A stretch of 64,000 bases of DNA, from the NCBI GenBank assembly GCA_034509735.1, contig JACGWO010000005.1, positions 33,386,479 through 33,450,478 of the forward strand, given 5' to 3'. A model generated the notes under the pieces. That model searched no databases. It was not told the origin of the DNA and worked only from the letters and a program-made list of their open reading frames with translations. A program made the position numbers and the translations under genes. Below, in pieces: positions 26,027 to 37,944 of the stretch (position 1 is its first letter; every line of letters begins with the position of its first letter). Origin of the DNA: Sesamum alatum. Its lineage: Eukaryota; Streptophyta; Magnoliopsida; Lamiales; Pedaliaceae.

Positions 26027-26735
26027 ATGGGAGACGGCACAGCGACCTGTATTGATATTCTCTTGGCAATTATTTTGCCTCCACTTGGTGTTTTCCTCAA
26101 GTTCGGCTGCAAGGTAATTTTTATTTATTTCTCCATTAATTTCACTACTTTTCGTCATTTTCATTTGATCTTTTTCTTTTTTACCTTTTGAGAACAAGTG
26201 TATTTCTGCCTGCGTACATCTCATCGTCTCTGTGTGTGTGTGTGTATTTTACATACACGCATCATGTATTCATTAGGGAAAGGAGAGTATGTATAACTCG
26301 ACCAGAGAAATGAAAAATACACAATTCAAAAGAGGAAAGAGGGGAGTGTTGATGTTCTTCTGCTTCTTGAGTTGATCAGATGTAGTAGAATTGAGTTATT
26401 TTTAATTTGTATGGGAATTTTGAAATTCTTTTAGGGTTTTAGTATTCGTGTTGTACATCTAATTTAAAGTAGAGAAATAAAGGATTAGTTGCATTTTACC
26501 TCCGCGTAGAAAATATTAATCGATAAAAAAAGTACCTCTTTTTTTTTTTTTTTTTTAATTTGCAGAGTGATTTTATATTTCTGAATGTATTTTGCTTTAA
26601 TTTAAATGAATTTGTAACAAGTTGAGTACTTGGTGTTGATATGAACAGGTAGAATTCTGGATATGTTTGCTGTTGACACTCTTTGGTTATATACCTGGAA
26701 TTATTTATGCCATCTACGCCATCACCAAGGACTGA
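26027..26735 (+). CDS. RCI2/LTI6-type small hydrophobic membrane protein (PMP3 family)
   Basis: Two exons, 26027-26113 and 26649-26735, join at a phase 0 GT-AG intron (AAG/GTAATT ... AACAG/GTA) to give 57 residues. The protein begins MGDGTATCIDILLAIILPPL and ends in ITKD. It has the two hydrophobic helices of the PMP3 family: about residues 9-27 with the conserved ILPPLGVFLKFGC, and about residues 33-54 with FWICLLLTLFGYIPGIIYA. Known members sit in the plasma membrane, help limit membrane hyperpolarisation and Na+ uptake, and are induced by cold, salt and ABA. The intron position is the one usual for plant RCI2 genes. A further GT-AG intron in the 3' UTR (about 26767-27288) is plausible. The upstream TATA and ACGTGG motifs fit stress induction. 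The gene is too short and split to appear as one long ORF. Confidence 0.95.
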
Positions 26736-27599
26736 TCCAATCCTCTTTTCATTTCCTCCCCTATTGGTAATTACAATTCTTAATTACTTTCTCTTCTCTT
26801 CTCTTGCCTTCTTTATTATTATTACCTTTAATTAATTACTCTTCGATGCATAATCACTCAAATATCATAATTTATTGTTATTTGTCAATTTGAAATGGAA
26901 ATCAAATTTCAAATTCAAGCACCAAACTGGACTTCTCTCTCCAAACACGAATTAATTTCATTTTTTTTTTAAATCATGTAAAGAATCCAACTTTTCACAT
27001 CGACTTTATAACCGACTTAAATAAATGGTGTGACACTATTACAACTACTATTAATATTTATCGTGATTACATAATTTCCTTTTATTTTTATCTATCAAGA
27101 TAAGTGTGATTCATGCTTATCGAATAATGTATATATATGTATTGTTATAACTTATAACTATTAGCATTAAATTGTCATCCAAATTTTTTAATGTACCATT
27201 CCTTAAATATTAGAAGTTAGTTTCTTGAACATATTCCAAATTAGTTATTTTGTTTACTGATAATTCCTTTGCTATATATAATTGACAGGTGAAGTATGCA
27301 AATAATGAAGATTGAAGGGGCATAAAGTAAATTTGTGCTTTTTAGGTGATTGATTTGGTGTTTGTGTTGGTGTTAGGCTGCAAGTCCCTTTCTTCTTTTA
27401 TTTTGCTTTTAGGTGTTCTTATTTGATTTGATTTTATTGTATTTTAATGTATGATTATGTGATTTATCTTTTTAATTTAGTGTCTTTGGTTTGGCACATT
27501 CTGTACTATTACATATGTTTAGTAGTGTAATTATGTTGTGCCATATTTTCATGATCATCTGTATCTTCTTGATGTAATCATTGTGTGATGGATTATTAA

Positions 27600-28073
27600 A
27601 ATATTATCTAAATTTATATTTTATTTTGCGTTCAATTTTGCTTGTAGTTAGTTTCCAAAAATTAATTATTAGTAATATGGTATTATGTTCATAGAGCTAA
27701 TCATGTAAGGTGGGCGTGATATTTGACTATCACTAATAACTTTTTTTTTCTTACAAAGAATCAATTATAATTTCTTCATGAATTTTAATTATTAATAATT
27801 AATATATATGTCAATTATGGAATATGTATAATTATTCAATAATTATTATTATTATAAATCAATAATTATTATTAAAGTAGATCTCGGTGGACGTGGATCT
27901 ATGAATCATGAAGTGTCATATCTGCTGTCCAAACTTTTTCAAATGGTTACATCAGTAAAGAAATACCTCAATTTGAATATTGATTGCGGATGCGTATCAA
28001 TCTCTGCTACTTATTTCAATATCACACGAATATTATGGTCCACCTTCATAACAATTTAGATAATCTACTATTA
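27600..28073. other. A/T-rich DNA downstream of RCI2, nothing recognised
   Basis: After the likely poly-A region of the RCI2 gene (about 27590) the sequence has ATTATT-type repeats and no open frame of note. Confidence 0.4.
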
Positions 28074-28345
28074 TCTGTATTAATATAAAAAGAAAATTCC
28101 TTCCACACTCATAAATGTCGGTTAATAACATTATTGTACCAATTTTTTATAAAGTCAAAAATACTTTTCAACCGATAATAGAACTAACTTATTTAACTTC
28201 TAAATTTTACATTAATCGACAAATTAGTTTCTTTTATTTTTTTAATGTGATGTATTGGTTTATATTTTGCTCTTATTTAGTAGATTTTAAAATTTAAAAA
28301 AATATTTATGATATGCACGAAGGAACGACGTGACACAACGACTAG
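28074..28345 (+). mobile_element. Short Helitron-like element, copy 4
   Basis: Starts TCTGTATTAATATAAAAAG, has CACACTCATAAATGTCGG and ends ACGTGACACAACGACTAG followed by T. Confidence 0.55.
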
Positions 28346-28989
28346 TATATTATTATGTTAATCATTAATTTGACCACATCTGCTAGTAAGTAAACGAAAC
28401 CATATATTATTAATTCAGAATGAAAATGACAAGTAAAAGAAAACTATATATTGTGTAGATTAGTAATTTAATATACTTATTTATATGATTATAATAATAC
28501 GTTAATAATCATAATCAGCAACCACAAAAATTAATGAGAAATATATATTTACAGAAGTGGATACTTATTAGTGCAACATTTGGAATGGACTCGAGTTATA
28601 ATTTTGTAGTAAAGTAGGTCAAACTGGTCATGTGAGTGATGTGTCATTTGCAGAATTATTGCGCTACCGAAATATTGTCGGCACTCATCAACGTGGCTAT
28701 TAATTTCACCTTTTTATGGAAACGTTTAAAATAAGTATTGTATTATTTTATTATTTAAAATGAATTGATTTTTTTTTCTTTTATAGTTTTTCACTTTTGC
28801 ATTGATTAAGAAGATATTTTGCTAAATTTATAAATTTCTCAAAACATCTTAAAAAATGTTTGATATCTCATAAGCTTTTTAAAAAAAATTAAAGACATTC
28901 TTCAAACACATATTACAAGTTTTATAAGATTAATATATATCCTCATTCTCTCTCACACACACGGATACACTTTCTATCTATAGGATTTA

Positions 28990-29607
28990 GGATTCGTTTG
29001 GTTCAAATGAAAGGAAAGGGGAGAGAGAAGGGGAGGGAAAGAATAATAGTTTTTCTTCAAATTATTTGGTATGATTGGTAAGAGAATAAATATCAAATAC
29101 TTCCCATTGTTTGGTACGAGAAAAATAGATTGAAAAAAAAATCTAATTTTGTAATTGTACTGTTTAACCATTTTTCTTCATTTTGTATTAAAAAATAAAT
29201 AAGTTAATATTATACTAATATAATTTTAGTATAACAAAGATTTAAAAACCTTATTAATAAAAATATTTATGAAACAAGAACAATAATATTTTTATTAATA
29301 AAAATATTCATAAAAAATAAATATTGTTCATTTATTCTAAATTATTCAGTTTAAATAAAATAAAAATTGCCACCAACGCCCTCAAATATGGCAAATAGAG
29401 TAAATAAAAAAAATATATATATTTTTGTCTTTTTGGCTTTTCACTTTCACTTTTCCGCCCAATTTCGGAAAGAAACAAAATCGGACTCCAGGAAATTTGA
29501 TATACATCCAGTTTTACTTCTCCTCCAACTCTTCCCCCAAACCAAACAGTAAACATTTTGTTATACATCTTCTTTTACTTTCACTTTTCCCCCCAATCAA
29601 ACATACC
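28990..29607. mobile_element. Non-autonomous DNA element, GGATTCGTTTGGTTC end
   Basis: Left end GGATTCGTTTGGTTCAAATG; right end CCCCCCAATCAAACATACC. TTTA is found at both outer edges. The core is shared with 4034-4419. The short frames inside (for example 29425-29730) are low-complexity and not genes. Confidence 0.6.
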
Positions 29608-29798
29608 TTTAAAGAATTTTATCGATATTTAATTTTTCTTGCAATTGAAAAAAAAAAAATACTTCATTATTTAATAATAAATAATAATTATTATTATGTC
29701 ATTGATATTATATTTATTAAAAAAATATAAAGTCAAGACTTTCAAATAAAAATTAAACTTTAAATTATTTTCCCAGACATTCAAATTTCAATTTTTTT

Positions 29799-30062
29799 GG
29801 GATAATTACATTTACACTCCCTGACCTATAATCTATTTACACAAACCATCTCTGCCTTTTGCATAATTACAAAAATCACTCTTGATATCCAAAAAATAAG
29901 GATAGTGTGTAATAATGTCGATACTTTTGAGGGGTATAAGTGTAGTTTTATAAAAATAAAGGGGTGATTCATGTAAATAATGCTTATATGTATAATTATT
30001 TAAAAGGCAAGAATAATTTCTGTAAACAGATCATAAATTATGGGGTGTAAATGTAATTATTC
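29799..30062. mobile_element. Foldback element, ATAATTACATTTACAC ends
   Basis: GGGATAATTACATTTACACTCCCTG at the left faces the inverted GGGGTGTAAATGTAATTATT at the right. Inner arms pair CATCTCTGCCTTTTG with AAAAGGCAAGAATAA. Relatives lie at 54070-54336 and 56917-57398. Confidence 0.65.
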
Positions 30063-30551
30063 TTTTTTTTACTTTTAATTTTTTTTACTTTCCCACTATA
30101 GAAGTAAAAGCTATTGCAAAACACCTCTTAAGTCCCATTTATTGTTTGTTTGTTTCCAACGAAAAATGGAGGTACATAAATATGAATAAAGTTGACCATT
30201 CCTGAAAGTATGATATCAAATTTGCAAATGAACACATAACTTATAAGTTAGAACTGAGAAAAACTGCAATTCTGCGGTTTCAAGGGCACCTCAAAGTGGA
30301 CAGGAAATAGAAGTGTGAGTGTAAAGCATATGTAAACTGCGGGAATAGAAGTGAGTGCAAGGAAATAGCTATAAAGATACAACCACTTTGTCTATACTGA
30401 TTAAAGGCTGGTTTCTGGACAGCATAATAATTTTTCAAGATATGAACATCTTTGCGTACAGCAAATGTTAGTTGCGAGAAAACAGGCGATTCCCTGATCA
30501 CTATCAGGAACTGGGGAGGTGAGAGCCATGAATGCCATGAACAAGAACCAT

Positions 30552-32170
30552 TTATCCTTTGAACTGCCACTCCCTACGGCACATCGGACAATGTGCTTGA
30601 GGAGTTTGTGAATTTACCCATTTCAAGATACAATGGAGATGGAATGCATGGTTGCAAGAACCCCAGACTGCAAAAATAAAGAAAAGTGAGCGCTAAAGTC
30701 CCAAAGCAAATATTGCGTTAAACCAAAAAGGGTTGGACACCATGTTCAGCTTAACTTAGTAAGTTTATCTGTGCTAGAACTACATATATTAATGAATCGA
30801 GAGCCACAAGTTACGCGGGACCTAGAGTGTTCCACACCAAAGAAGGTGAAGTCGGTTTGAAGCTTCATCAATCTGAGCATTTATAGGGGAATTTTTTAAT
30901 GATTGAACGAATGAAGATGAAAATGAACCAATTCCAACTCTTTTACGAATAGGAGTTTTGGGCAAACTACATGCCTCTGGGACATGGTTTAACATTCTTA
31001 GACTCATGAGGAAATAAGATCATACTGGAAGTACCATGCACACGAGTGAACTTCTAATGGCACAAGAATTCACTCTCAGCACAGTTCCAGAAAAAGAAAA
31101 GAATATAAAATGCACAAAAGATCGTGTGCTTACTCAGAGGGCAATCATCTCCTGGGAGCTTACAATCAGGGCAACAACCATCAAAAGCCATCCTACAAAT
31201 ACCACAAGTTTCATCTTGGGCATCCCATGTCCAAGAAGCAACAGCATGCCACCTGAAAGTTACAAAAGAAAACTTATCAGCTTCTTAAATAAATTTGAAA
31301 ATCAGAAAACTGGCAACACGAAGAGGTTATTAGGTGCGTACTCTATCCATCAAGCGCCGTGGAAAGTACAGATGATTGGGTCAAGGAAAAACTGTTTCTT
31401 ACACGAGATCTAAACAAGTTTGTTTTCATGCAGCTGCTACAACAAGTAAAACACGTGCACTTAAAGACAATATAGAAAGCTAAAATGGTAAAAATGACAA
31501 ATGATTGTTATTGAAACGACTGTGTTCCAGGTAGCAAGCAATCACTTTAGAATGTTAAAATAGAACTCTCAAATTGAGAAATCCCTTGGTCCTAATAAAT
31601 AAAAATACCGACATAAAGCAATTCTCTATTTAAGTCCAAACGAAGAAACAATCAGAAAGCTGGATTTGTCACTGACCAGTAGCCATTTCCCAGGAAAATG
31701 GTCGACCTATAAATACTTTTCTATGATGGGTGTCAACCTATAAATACCAATATAAAGAGATTTGACGTCTTTTTCCTTCATGCTTGCCAACATATCGAGG
31801 ACACCAGCTCAATTAGCTATAGATGCCAATCAAAAGGAAACTAGTGATAAATGAATTCATTCGAATAGATGAGAAAAATATGCAACAACATAATCCGTAT
31901 TACTCAATTACTTATATCAAAACCCATGAGTTTCACCTTTTAGGAAAATTGACAGATGTTAAAGTGATATATCAAAAATAATGAAAAGATAATTAAGGCA
32001 TCAAATTATATCACTAATGATTAGATAACAGTATACATGGCTGGAGATATGCAGAAACACAAGCTAACAATTTGTTGCACTGGATATACTGAAAGTGTTA
32101 GGCAAAAAATGCAGGTAAACTTGCAAGTATAAATTTATGAATCAAGGATACGTAAAATCTTGACTTTCAT
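30552..32170 (-). CDS. APC11: Anaphase-promoting complex subunit 11, RING-H2 subunit
   Basis: Three coding exons on the minus strand: 32170-32151, 31252-31134 and 30667-30552 (20, 119 and 116 bases) give 84 residues, the usual plant APC11 length. The product reads MKVKILR, then WHAVASWTWDAQDETCGICR, a GCCPDCKLPGDDCPL block, and finally HAFHLHCILKWVNSQ and CPMCRREWQFKG. These are the Cys and His ligands of the APC11 RING-H2 fold, including the extra Cys pair that binds a third zinc. APC11 with APC2 forms the catalytic core of the APC/C ubiquitin ligase, which recruits the E2 enzyme and drives cyclin and securin destruction in the nucleus. Intron 2 is canonical (CTGA/GTAAGC ... TGCAG/TC). Intron 1 has a U12-type donor and an odd acceptor phase (see findings). 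A good acceptor, CTTGCAG, 11 bases before the ATG shows that a 5' leader exon is spliced on from further upstream, probably near 33.0-33.1 kb. Confidence 0.9.
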
Positions 32171-32879
32171 TTTCTTGTGCCCTGCAAGATCACGTTACAT
32201 GTATATAAGTCGTCCAGTAAATCCATCAATAGCTACAACAAACCATAAGAGTTCCCACTTCTAACTACATTTTGATTGCCCTAAACTCTAATCTGCAAAG
32301 GTGCCCAAAAGCTATAGCACATGGTGTGTGGCGCGCTTTTACAAAGCACGGGGCAGATTTGCAAACCATTAGTATTTTCAGCATAATCAACATGTTTAAG
32401 ATTAGGTTTTTAATTTGTTAACCACAAAGTTTTTTTAAAAATAAGAGAAAACAACAGCAAATTCTAGCCAGAATTATGGCAACAAAAACGAGCAATTTAT
32501 TTAACAATTACAGCAAGAAAAATAGAAAATTTACTCATTTAGCAAACATTTGAATATCTGAGCAAGAAATTTGAGTTATGACAAATAATTACGATAAATT
32601 ACATCACAATTAGGTAACCTGTAATTCACCAAGTTTCAGGGAGAAAAGCCAAAAGTCTCAACACCTCAAAACAAGAAAGAGAAAATAAATATCAGAGGAA
32701 ATTATGAAGGAAAAATAAGAAACCATAGGTCCATTCTGCAAATAAAGAGCAGAAAATCTCCAATTCTCATGAACCAATTTTTCTCAGACATTTCATCAAA
32801 CATCTCCATACTCAGTCCAGTACGCCTTCCACCTAATACTTGAGTTCATCAAAAATTTTGAAACCCATCATAACATTCG

Positions 32880-33130
32880 TGCCTTAGCCATACATTCCAC
32901 TTAAACAACCGCCTCCAAGACCAACTAGTGACAAAAGAACAGATATATTCACGTGGGCAATTGAGAAGGTCGGGAGGAGACGGAGGAGGAGAACCTGAAG
33001 CAGTAGAGTTGGATACTTGCGTAGACTTGACAGAATCGGCCATTCAGAGAGGTGCCGGGTTGAGCTCTTCTTGAGGGAGTTTGTTCGAGAGGGGAACGAG
33101 TGAGAGTAGGCAACAGTGACAAATTGCAAA
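32880..33130 (-). other. Probable 5' leader exon and start region of the APC11 transcript
   Basis: The coding exon 1 of APC11 is preceded by a splice acceptor at about 32182, so a leader exon must lie upstream on the minus strand. This stretch is richer in G/C and pyrimidines than its surroundings and holds a 64-codon frame (MADSVKSTQV..., start at 33043) with no family likeness that I recognise. A GT after ...STAS (TCAG/GTTC) would join in frame to the APC11 start, but that donor is weak. I read this as leader or uORF sequence, not a separate gene. Confidence 0.35.
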
Positions 33131-33187
33131 ATGTGGTAGCAGCTGAAACAAATGAACAAAGTTATCAATGATTGATGATGATTAAAG

Positions 33188-33448
33188 GTGCAGTTGAGAC
33201 GGACAACCGACGAATCTGGAGCAACAGAAAAGGTCGACCCTTCAAGAAACACCACCTCCTCCGCCGCATGTGAGGATGCGGCGCCGCCGGAGTACCGGAG
33301 GTTTATGGCGGACAGGGCGGCCGGGATGATGGTTAGGGTTGGGAGTCAGGCGGGGGATGTGTCTCTCACTTTGGGACTTAGGCGCTCTGAAAATGCGCCA
33401 AGAATGAGCAGACTGGCAATTTGGGATTTTGAAAATTATATTAATTAG
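33188..33448 (+). pseudogene. Fragment resembling the C-terminal tail of a BEL1-like homeodomain protein
   Basis: An 86-codon frame, much richer in G+C than its flanks, ends with a stretch reading GDVSLTLGLRRSENAPR and then a terminal WDFENY-like tail. BEL1-like (BELL/TALE) homeodomain proteins commonly end with G(D/G)VSLTLGL followed by R/QH..N and an acidic aromatic tail, so this looks like the last part of such a protein's final exon. No homeodomain, SKY or BELL domain sequence is seen upstream; the preceding DNA belongs to the APC11 5' region on the other strand. I therefore call it a gene fragment, not a working gene. A Helitron-like 3' terminus follows at 33725, so transposon capture is possible. 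Confidence 0.45.
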
Positions 33449-33449
33449 T

Positions 33450-33725
33450 GCGTTTAAATTTTGTATTTTGTTATATTAATCGGTGTGTTTAATCAATGTG
33501 TCTCATTTACTTTGGTATATCAATTTTATTTTTTTCTTTCTCTCACTTCAAATTTTCTCTTTCAAAATTATATATTTTTATCTCAGTTATTTTTATATTA
33601 TTTTCTTCTCTTAAAGTTTCTTTAATCTCTCGATCATATTTCAATATTATATTCATTTTATTTTATTTATGAAAACATCAATTAAATATTTTCACACACG
33701 CATCGAATGTGCGACATAACTCTAG
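33450..33725 (+). mobile_element. Helitron 3' terminus
   Basis: A hairpin CGCATCGAATGTGCG is followed by ACATAACTCTAG and then T, the classic Helitron 3' end. The 5' end was not found; the element may include the BEL1-like fragment at 33188-33448. Confidence 0.55.
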
Positions 33726-34038
33726 TATTGATAAAATTACCACTATTTAAAAAAATAATTCCAAATTAATTTTTCTCTTTATCACTTTTTTTTTTTGTTT
33801 TTTCCACTAACCTATTTATTTGTTTAATATTGTCCTCCCATATCTCATCTCAATTTTCTTGATTCAAGATATTATTTTTCCATCTCTTATTTATTTTAAT
33901 ATTAATTATTTATGATTATTTTATTTTATTTTTACGTAGGTAACTAACAAAAATTATTTCATAACAAAATCTGATAGTTATTTGTAATTTTAAATTTAGA
34001 AAATTAAGCTAATGTATCGAATGTGTAGATGTTGCTAG
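33726..34038 (+). mobile_element. Second Helitron-like 3' terminus, degenerate
   Basis: AATGTATCGAATGTGTAGATGTTGCTAG followed by T resembles the end at 33725, with the hairpin decayed. The 5' side is A/T-rich. Confidence 0.4.
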
Positions 34039-34303
34039 TTTCCAAAGCAGCACTATTAAATCGCATTAAAATGGGATATTTAGATAAAACTGTTAAATTA
34101 ATAATTCAACTATTCAAATTACACATTCTTTTTTGTCAAAATTCACTTATATTTTTATTGCCTAATTCAAATAGGATATTTTTCCCTATGAATCAAAACA
34201 TCTAAACCAAAATGAAAAATTTAAGAAAATAGCGAACATATGAAATAATTAGTATACTTATACTAATTTCTACCAACAATATCAAAATTATAAAAATTAT
34301 AAA

Positions 34304-36753
34304 TCTATACTATTAATAAAACATGGCCTATTGATGCTTTCTTGTAAGATAATTTTATCGCTTTCCAGTACTCATTGCTTGCCTTCTGTCTCTCTCATGA
34401 ATTCGATGTCTTCTCTTCTACGTCAGTTTCAGCAATGCAACTTGTATGTCGTGCATTGATTGTGTTATTTCCCTATTTTCTACTTGTGAAGCAGATCTTA
34501 AGCATTTACAGGAATATTTACCTCTATATTTGAATAGCATATCACATAAAATATGAATTGGATAGTATGTAACTTGATACCAATTAAATAATGGATAATA
34601 TATACAATAGTAGTAGAAATCCTTGCATTGTATAAAAAAAGAAAAGAAAAAGAAAATATCCCCCTAACAAAGGCATGTAAAGCAGAGAAAACGATAATAA
34701 TCATTTCAGACCTGAAACTCAATGAAACTTCAGAAAAATTCGAAGAAAGCTAGCTTCAACCCGTACTTCTGCTAGTCAACTCGCACCCCACTTAAAAAAT
34801 TGACAAATTATGACATTAATCTCACTCTCCATATATTTTGATAAAATTAATCATTTGATCAATTTTGAGATGGTAAACAAATAAATAGAACTTAAGCAAA
34901 GAATCAAGCTATTCCCATTGTTTTGAAAATTTCAAACTCAACAAACATATAACTTAATCTTTTTTGGTGTTGAAAAACAAATTTTGACAGTATTATAAAA
35001 AAAAAAAAAAACTCCTTTTGCCGTACACTTTAATTCATTCCATTTCTTAATAAAAAAAATTGTAATAGTAATTCAATTAATTTTAATAACCACATTACAA
35101 CTTATTTACTTTTCTCAACCCACTATGGGCTAAAAGTGTAATTTTGCCCTTGTAATATAAAACAATGAAAACAGTAAAAAGTTTCAAAAGAAAAAAATAG
35201 AAGAATATCAATTATATAGTACAATTCTATGTTGCAATCATACAACATTAACTGAAATATTTATTTCTATACTTGCACACATACCACGTAAGCATGAATC
35301 AGATATCCAAATTTATGTAACTTGGCATCAACTAAATAATAGATATATTCAAAAGTAGAAAATATCCACAATAAAGGGAAGTCAAACAGAAAATCGGAAA
35401 ACACAATAATCCTTTCAAATTTGAAATTCAATGAAACTTTAAAAAACTCAAAAATACTGTTTTGGTTCAAATCCAAATATCACAATACACACCGCATTAT
35501 ACTTTAAAAAAAAAAAAGTCATATCTCTTCATTTACCTAAATCCTAAAAGTAATATATGCGCATCAATTATTGTCATTTTCATTTTTTTCTTAAAAGGAT
35601 TTTAGTCACATGCACACGTATGTCAAATTATCCATTAGTCATCTTCAAACTTTTTTCTTTCTTTTTCCTGTAGAAATTCAATTTTTCAAAATGAAAATTT
35701 TGTTCAACAACAGCCTCATTCATCAATAGTCAAAATCAAAATATTAAGAATCTAAAAGATTTGGTAAATTTAGTGGAGATATATACCCTAACCCTAAATT
35801 TGTACGAAGCATCTTTCTTTTAGTGTTTTCACAAAAAAATAGTTACATGGAGGCGTATGCTTCTTGTATATATGGTTACATGGAGGTTAATGAACCTTAA
35901 TCCTAGTAATTTCAAATCACTAAGACAAAAGGAAATTTGAGGCCAAATAAAGTTTGTAAATAAACAAAAATCATCAAAACCTCTCTTGAGCAAGTTGATA
36001 ACACTGATTTGCTAGGAGATTGCAAAGTAAAAGCAAAAATCACCGAGTGCATGAAAGGTGAAGTGTTACACCATGATAATCATATTATCAACTATTTAAT
36101 TCCGAAGAAACATCGGATAAAGATATAATAAAGACTTGTTCAAAACTTCTGGTTTTAATTGAGAGCATAATATAATATTAATAGAGCTCAATTGAAAGTA
36201 TCGCACTATGATAATCATATTACCTGCTATCTAATTCCGAAAAAGAGGAATAAAAGCACTAATTTCTAACGATCAAAATCACCAAGTAACATTGAAAAAA
36301 GAATACAGGTTAAACGAATTCACCTGATCTCTATAGGTATGGCAATCAACAACTTGGGCAAAATCGCACTCCCCGGCATACGTGCATGAAAAATTCTAGT
36401 ATTAGCCAAAATAATCTACTAAGTTACACAAATGATATTCTAACTTACGCACATGAGATTGCAAAAGAAAGAGGTGTGGTGTGTGGTGGGTGGAAAAAAG
36501 AAATGTGGGAAGAGAGGGTTTGTGAGAAGTGGGTGAGTTGAGGGGAGAGAGAAAATATAAATTTTAATGATGGGTTTATTGAAAAAATTTTAAATTACTA
36601 TTATGACCAATTTTTGTTAAAAAATTGAATGAATTGAAGGGCAAATTTGCCAATTCTAAAGTTGGTACGACAATAGAGTTCTCTTTTATAATAGTATAGA
36701 TAATTTTAACTAGAATTAAATTAAACCTGTGCATAGTACGGGTCACACGCTAG
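34304..36753 (+). mobile_element. Non-autonomous Helitron, 2.45 kb
   Basis: Starts A/TCTATACTATTAATAAAAC at 34304 and ends GTGCATAGTACGGGTCACACGCTAG/T at 36753, with a short stem (CCTGTGCATAGTACGGG) ten bases before the end. An inverted copy of the start, ATAATAGTATAGATA, lies near 36688. No Rep/helicase coding is present. Two internal duplications are seen: about 34500-34740 against 35270-35480, and about 36050-36120 against 36190-36260. The frames of 74 and 69 codons inside are part of the duplicated block. Confidence 0.8.
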
Positions 36754-36801
36754 TTACTTGTATATATAGGAGGGAAAAAATTTGATACTACGATAAAAAT
36801 A

Positions 36802-37335
36802 GGAATAATTACACTGCCCTCTATCTTGAGGTTTGGTGTAGTTAATTACATGTAAATTCTTTATGATTTGATAAATTATATCTAATACCCCTAATATTTA
36901 TTTTTGCCTGACAAATAAATCCATCCGTTAGTAAAAATATCACCGAATTTGCTAATATTAGCAAAAAGAACGAAAATTCATATTTACCCCCAATTGACTT
37001 ATTATTGACTTATTGTAGGTCAAACAAATCTATTTTTGATCAAACTATTCTTATATATCTTCATACACTAATACATGTGAGGAGGTATATCTTCAACTTT
37101 ATAAAGATAGATTTGGTTGACCTGCAATAAATCAGTAATAAGTCAATCGGGCGTAAATATGGATTTTCACTCATTTTATTTGTTAATATCAACAAATTCG
37201 GTGAATTTTAACTAACGAAGGGATCTATTTGTTAAATAGAAACAAACATCAAGGGTATTAGATGTAATTGCTCAAGCGACAGGAAATTTATGTGTAATTA
37301 CATCAAACCTCATAAAAGGACGGTGTAATTATTCC
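36802..37335. mobile_element. Foldback element, family shared with 9311-9830
   Basis: Ends GGAATAATTACACTGCCC and the inverted GGACGGTGTAATTATTCC. Arms share GACAAATAAATCCATCCGTT and the inverted AACGAAGGGATCTATTTGTT with the other copy. The target duplication is not clear. The following 37336-37940 is A/T-rich with nothing recognised. Confidence 0.7.
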
Positions 37336-37944
37336 TTAGAAAAATGTGATTTTCTGGCTTTTGTATAAAAGCATAAATACTGATATATCTACATTTTAAG
37401 ATTTTTATAATAGTCTGATGTGGAATTCATAGGATGTTTCAATGATCATATAAACTCGAAAAAAAATGTAATTTTAGTACTATAATTATATAGCGTGGCA
37501 TTTAGTCTTGTTAACATTAAATTTCGAGTCTTCTAACTTCTAAAATTTTGTAATTTTGGGACAACTTCGACTAATTTCGTCAAAAAATTGCATGTGACTT
37601 GCACATGACCCAATTAAAATTTATATATTTATGTAACTTGAACTCACAACTTCATAGTTGTTTGACCGAGATAATTGAACAATTATTTACATAGAAATAA
37701 AATTTGTCATGTCATAATTTTTTTTCAATTTCATTAATAATTTAAGAAATACAAAAGTTCCCCTCATCCATGGTAGAGAATATTCAATGAGAGTCCTTAA
37801 TTTAGAGGGATTAAATTTTAGATTTTCATCACTTTCAGTTTAAATTTTGGAAAAAAATATAATTGTTCTAATTTATTTTTGTTCTAAAATACAATTCTAC
37901 CATGCTTTGACCTAGGTACTAACTAATTTTATATATTGATACAT

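Noticed and set aside
31036..31413. 125-codon plus-strand frame
   Set aside because: It overlaps APC11 exon 2 on the opposite strand and is explained as its shadow plus intron sequence.
34498..34722. 74-codon frame inside the Helitron
   Set aside because: Low-complexity, and part of an internally duplicated block whose second copy does not keep the same protein.
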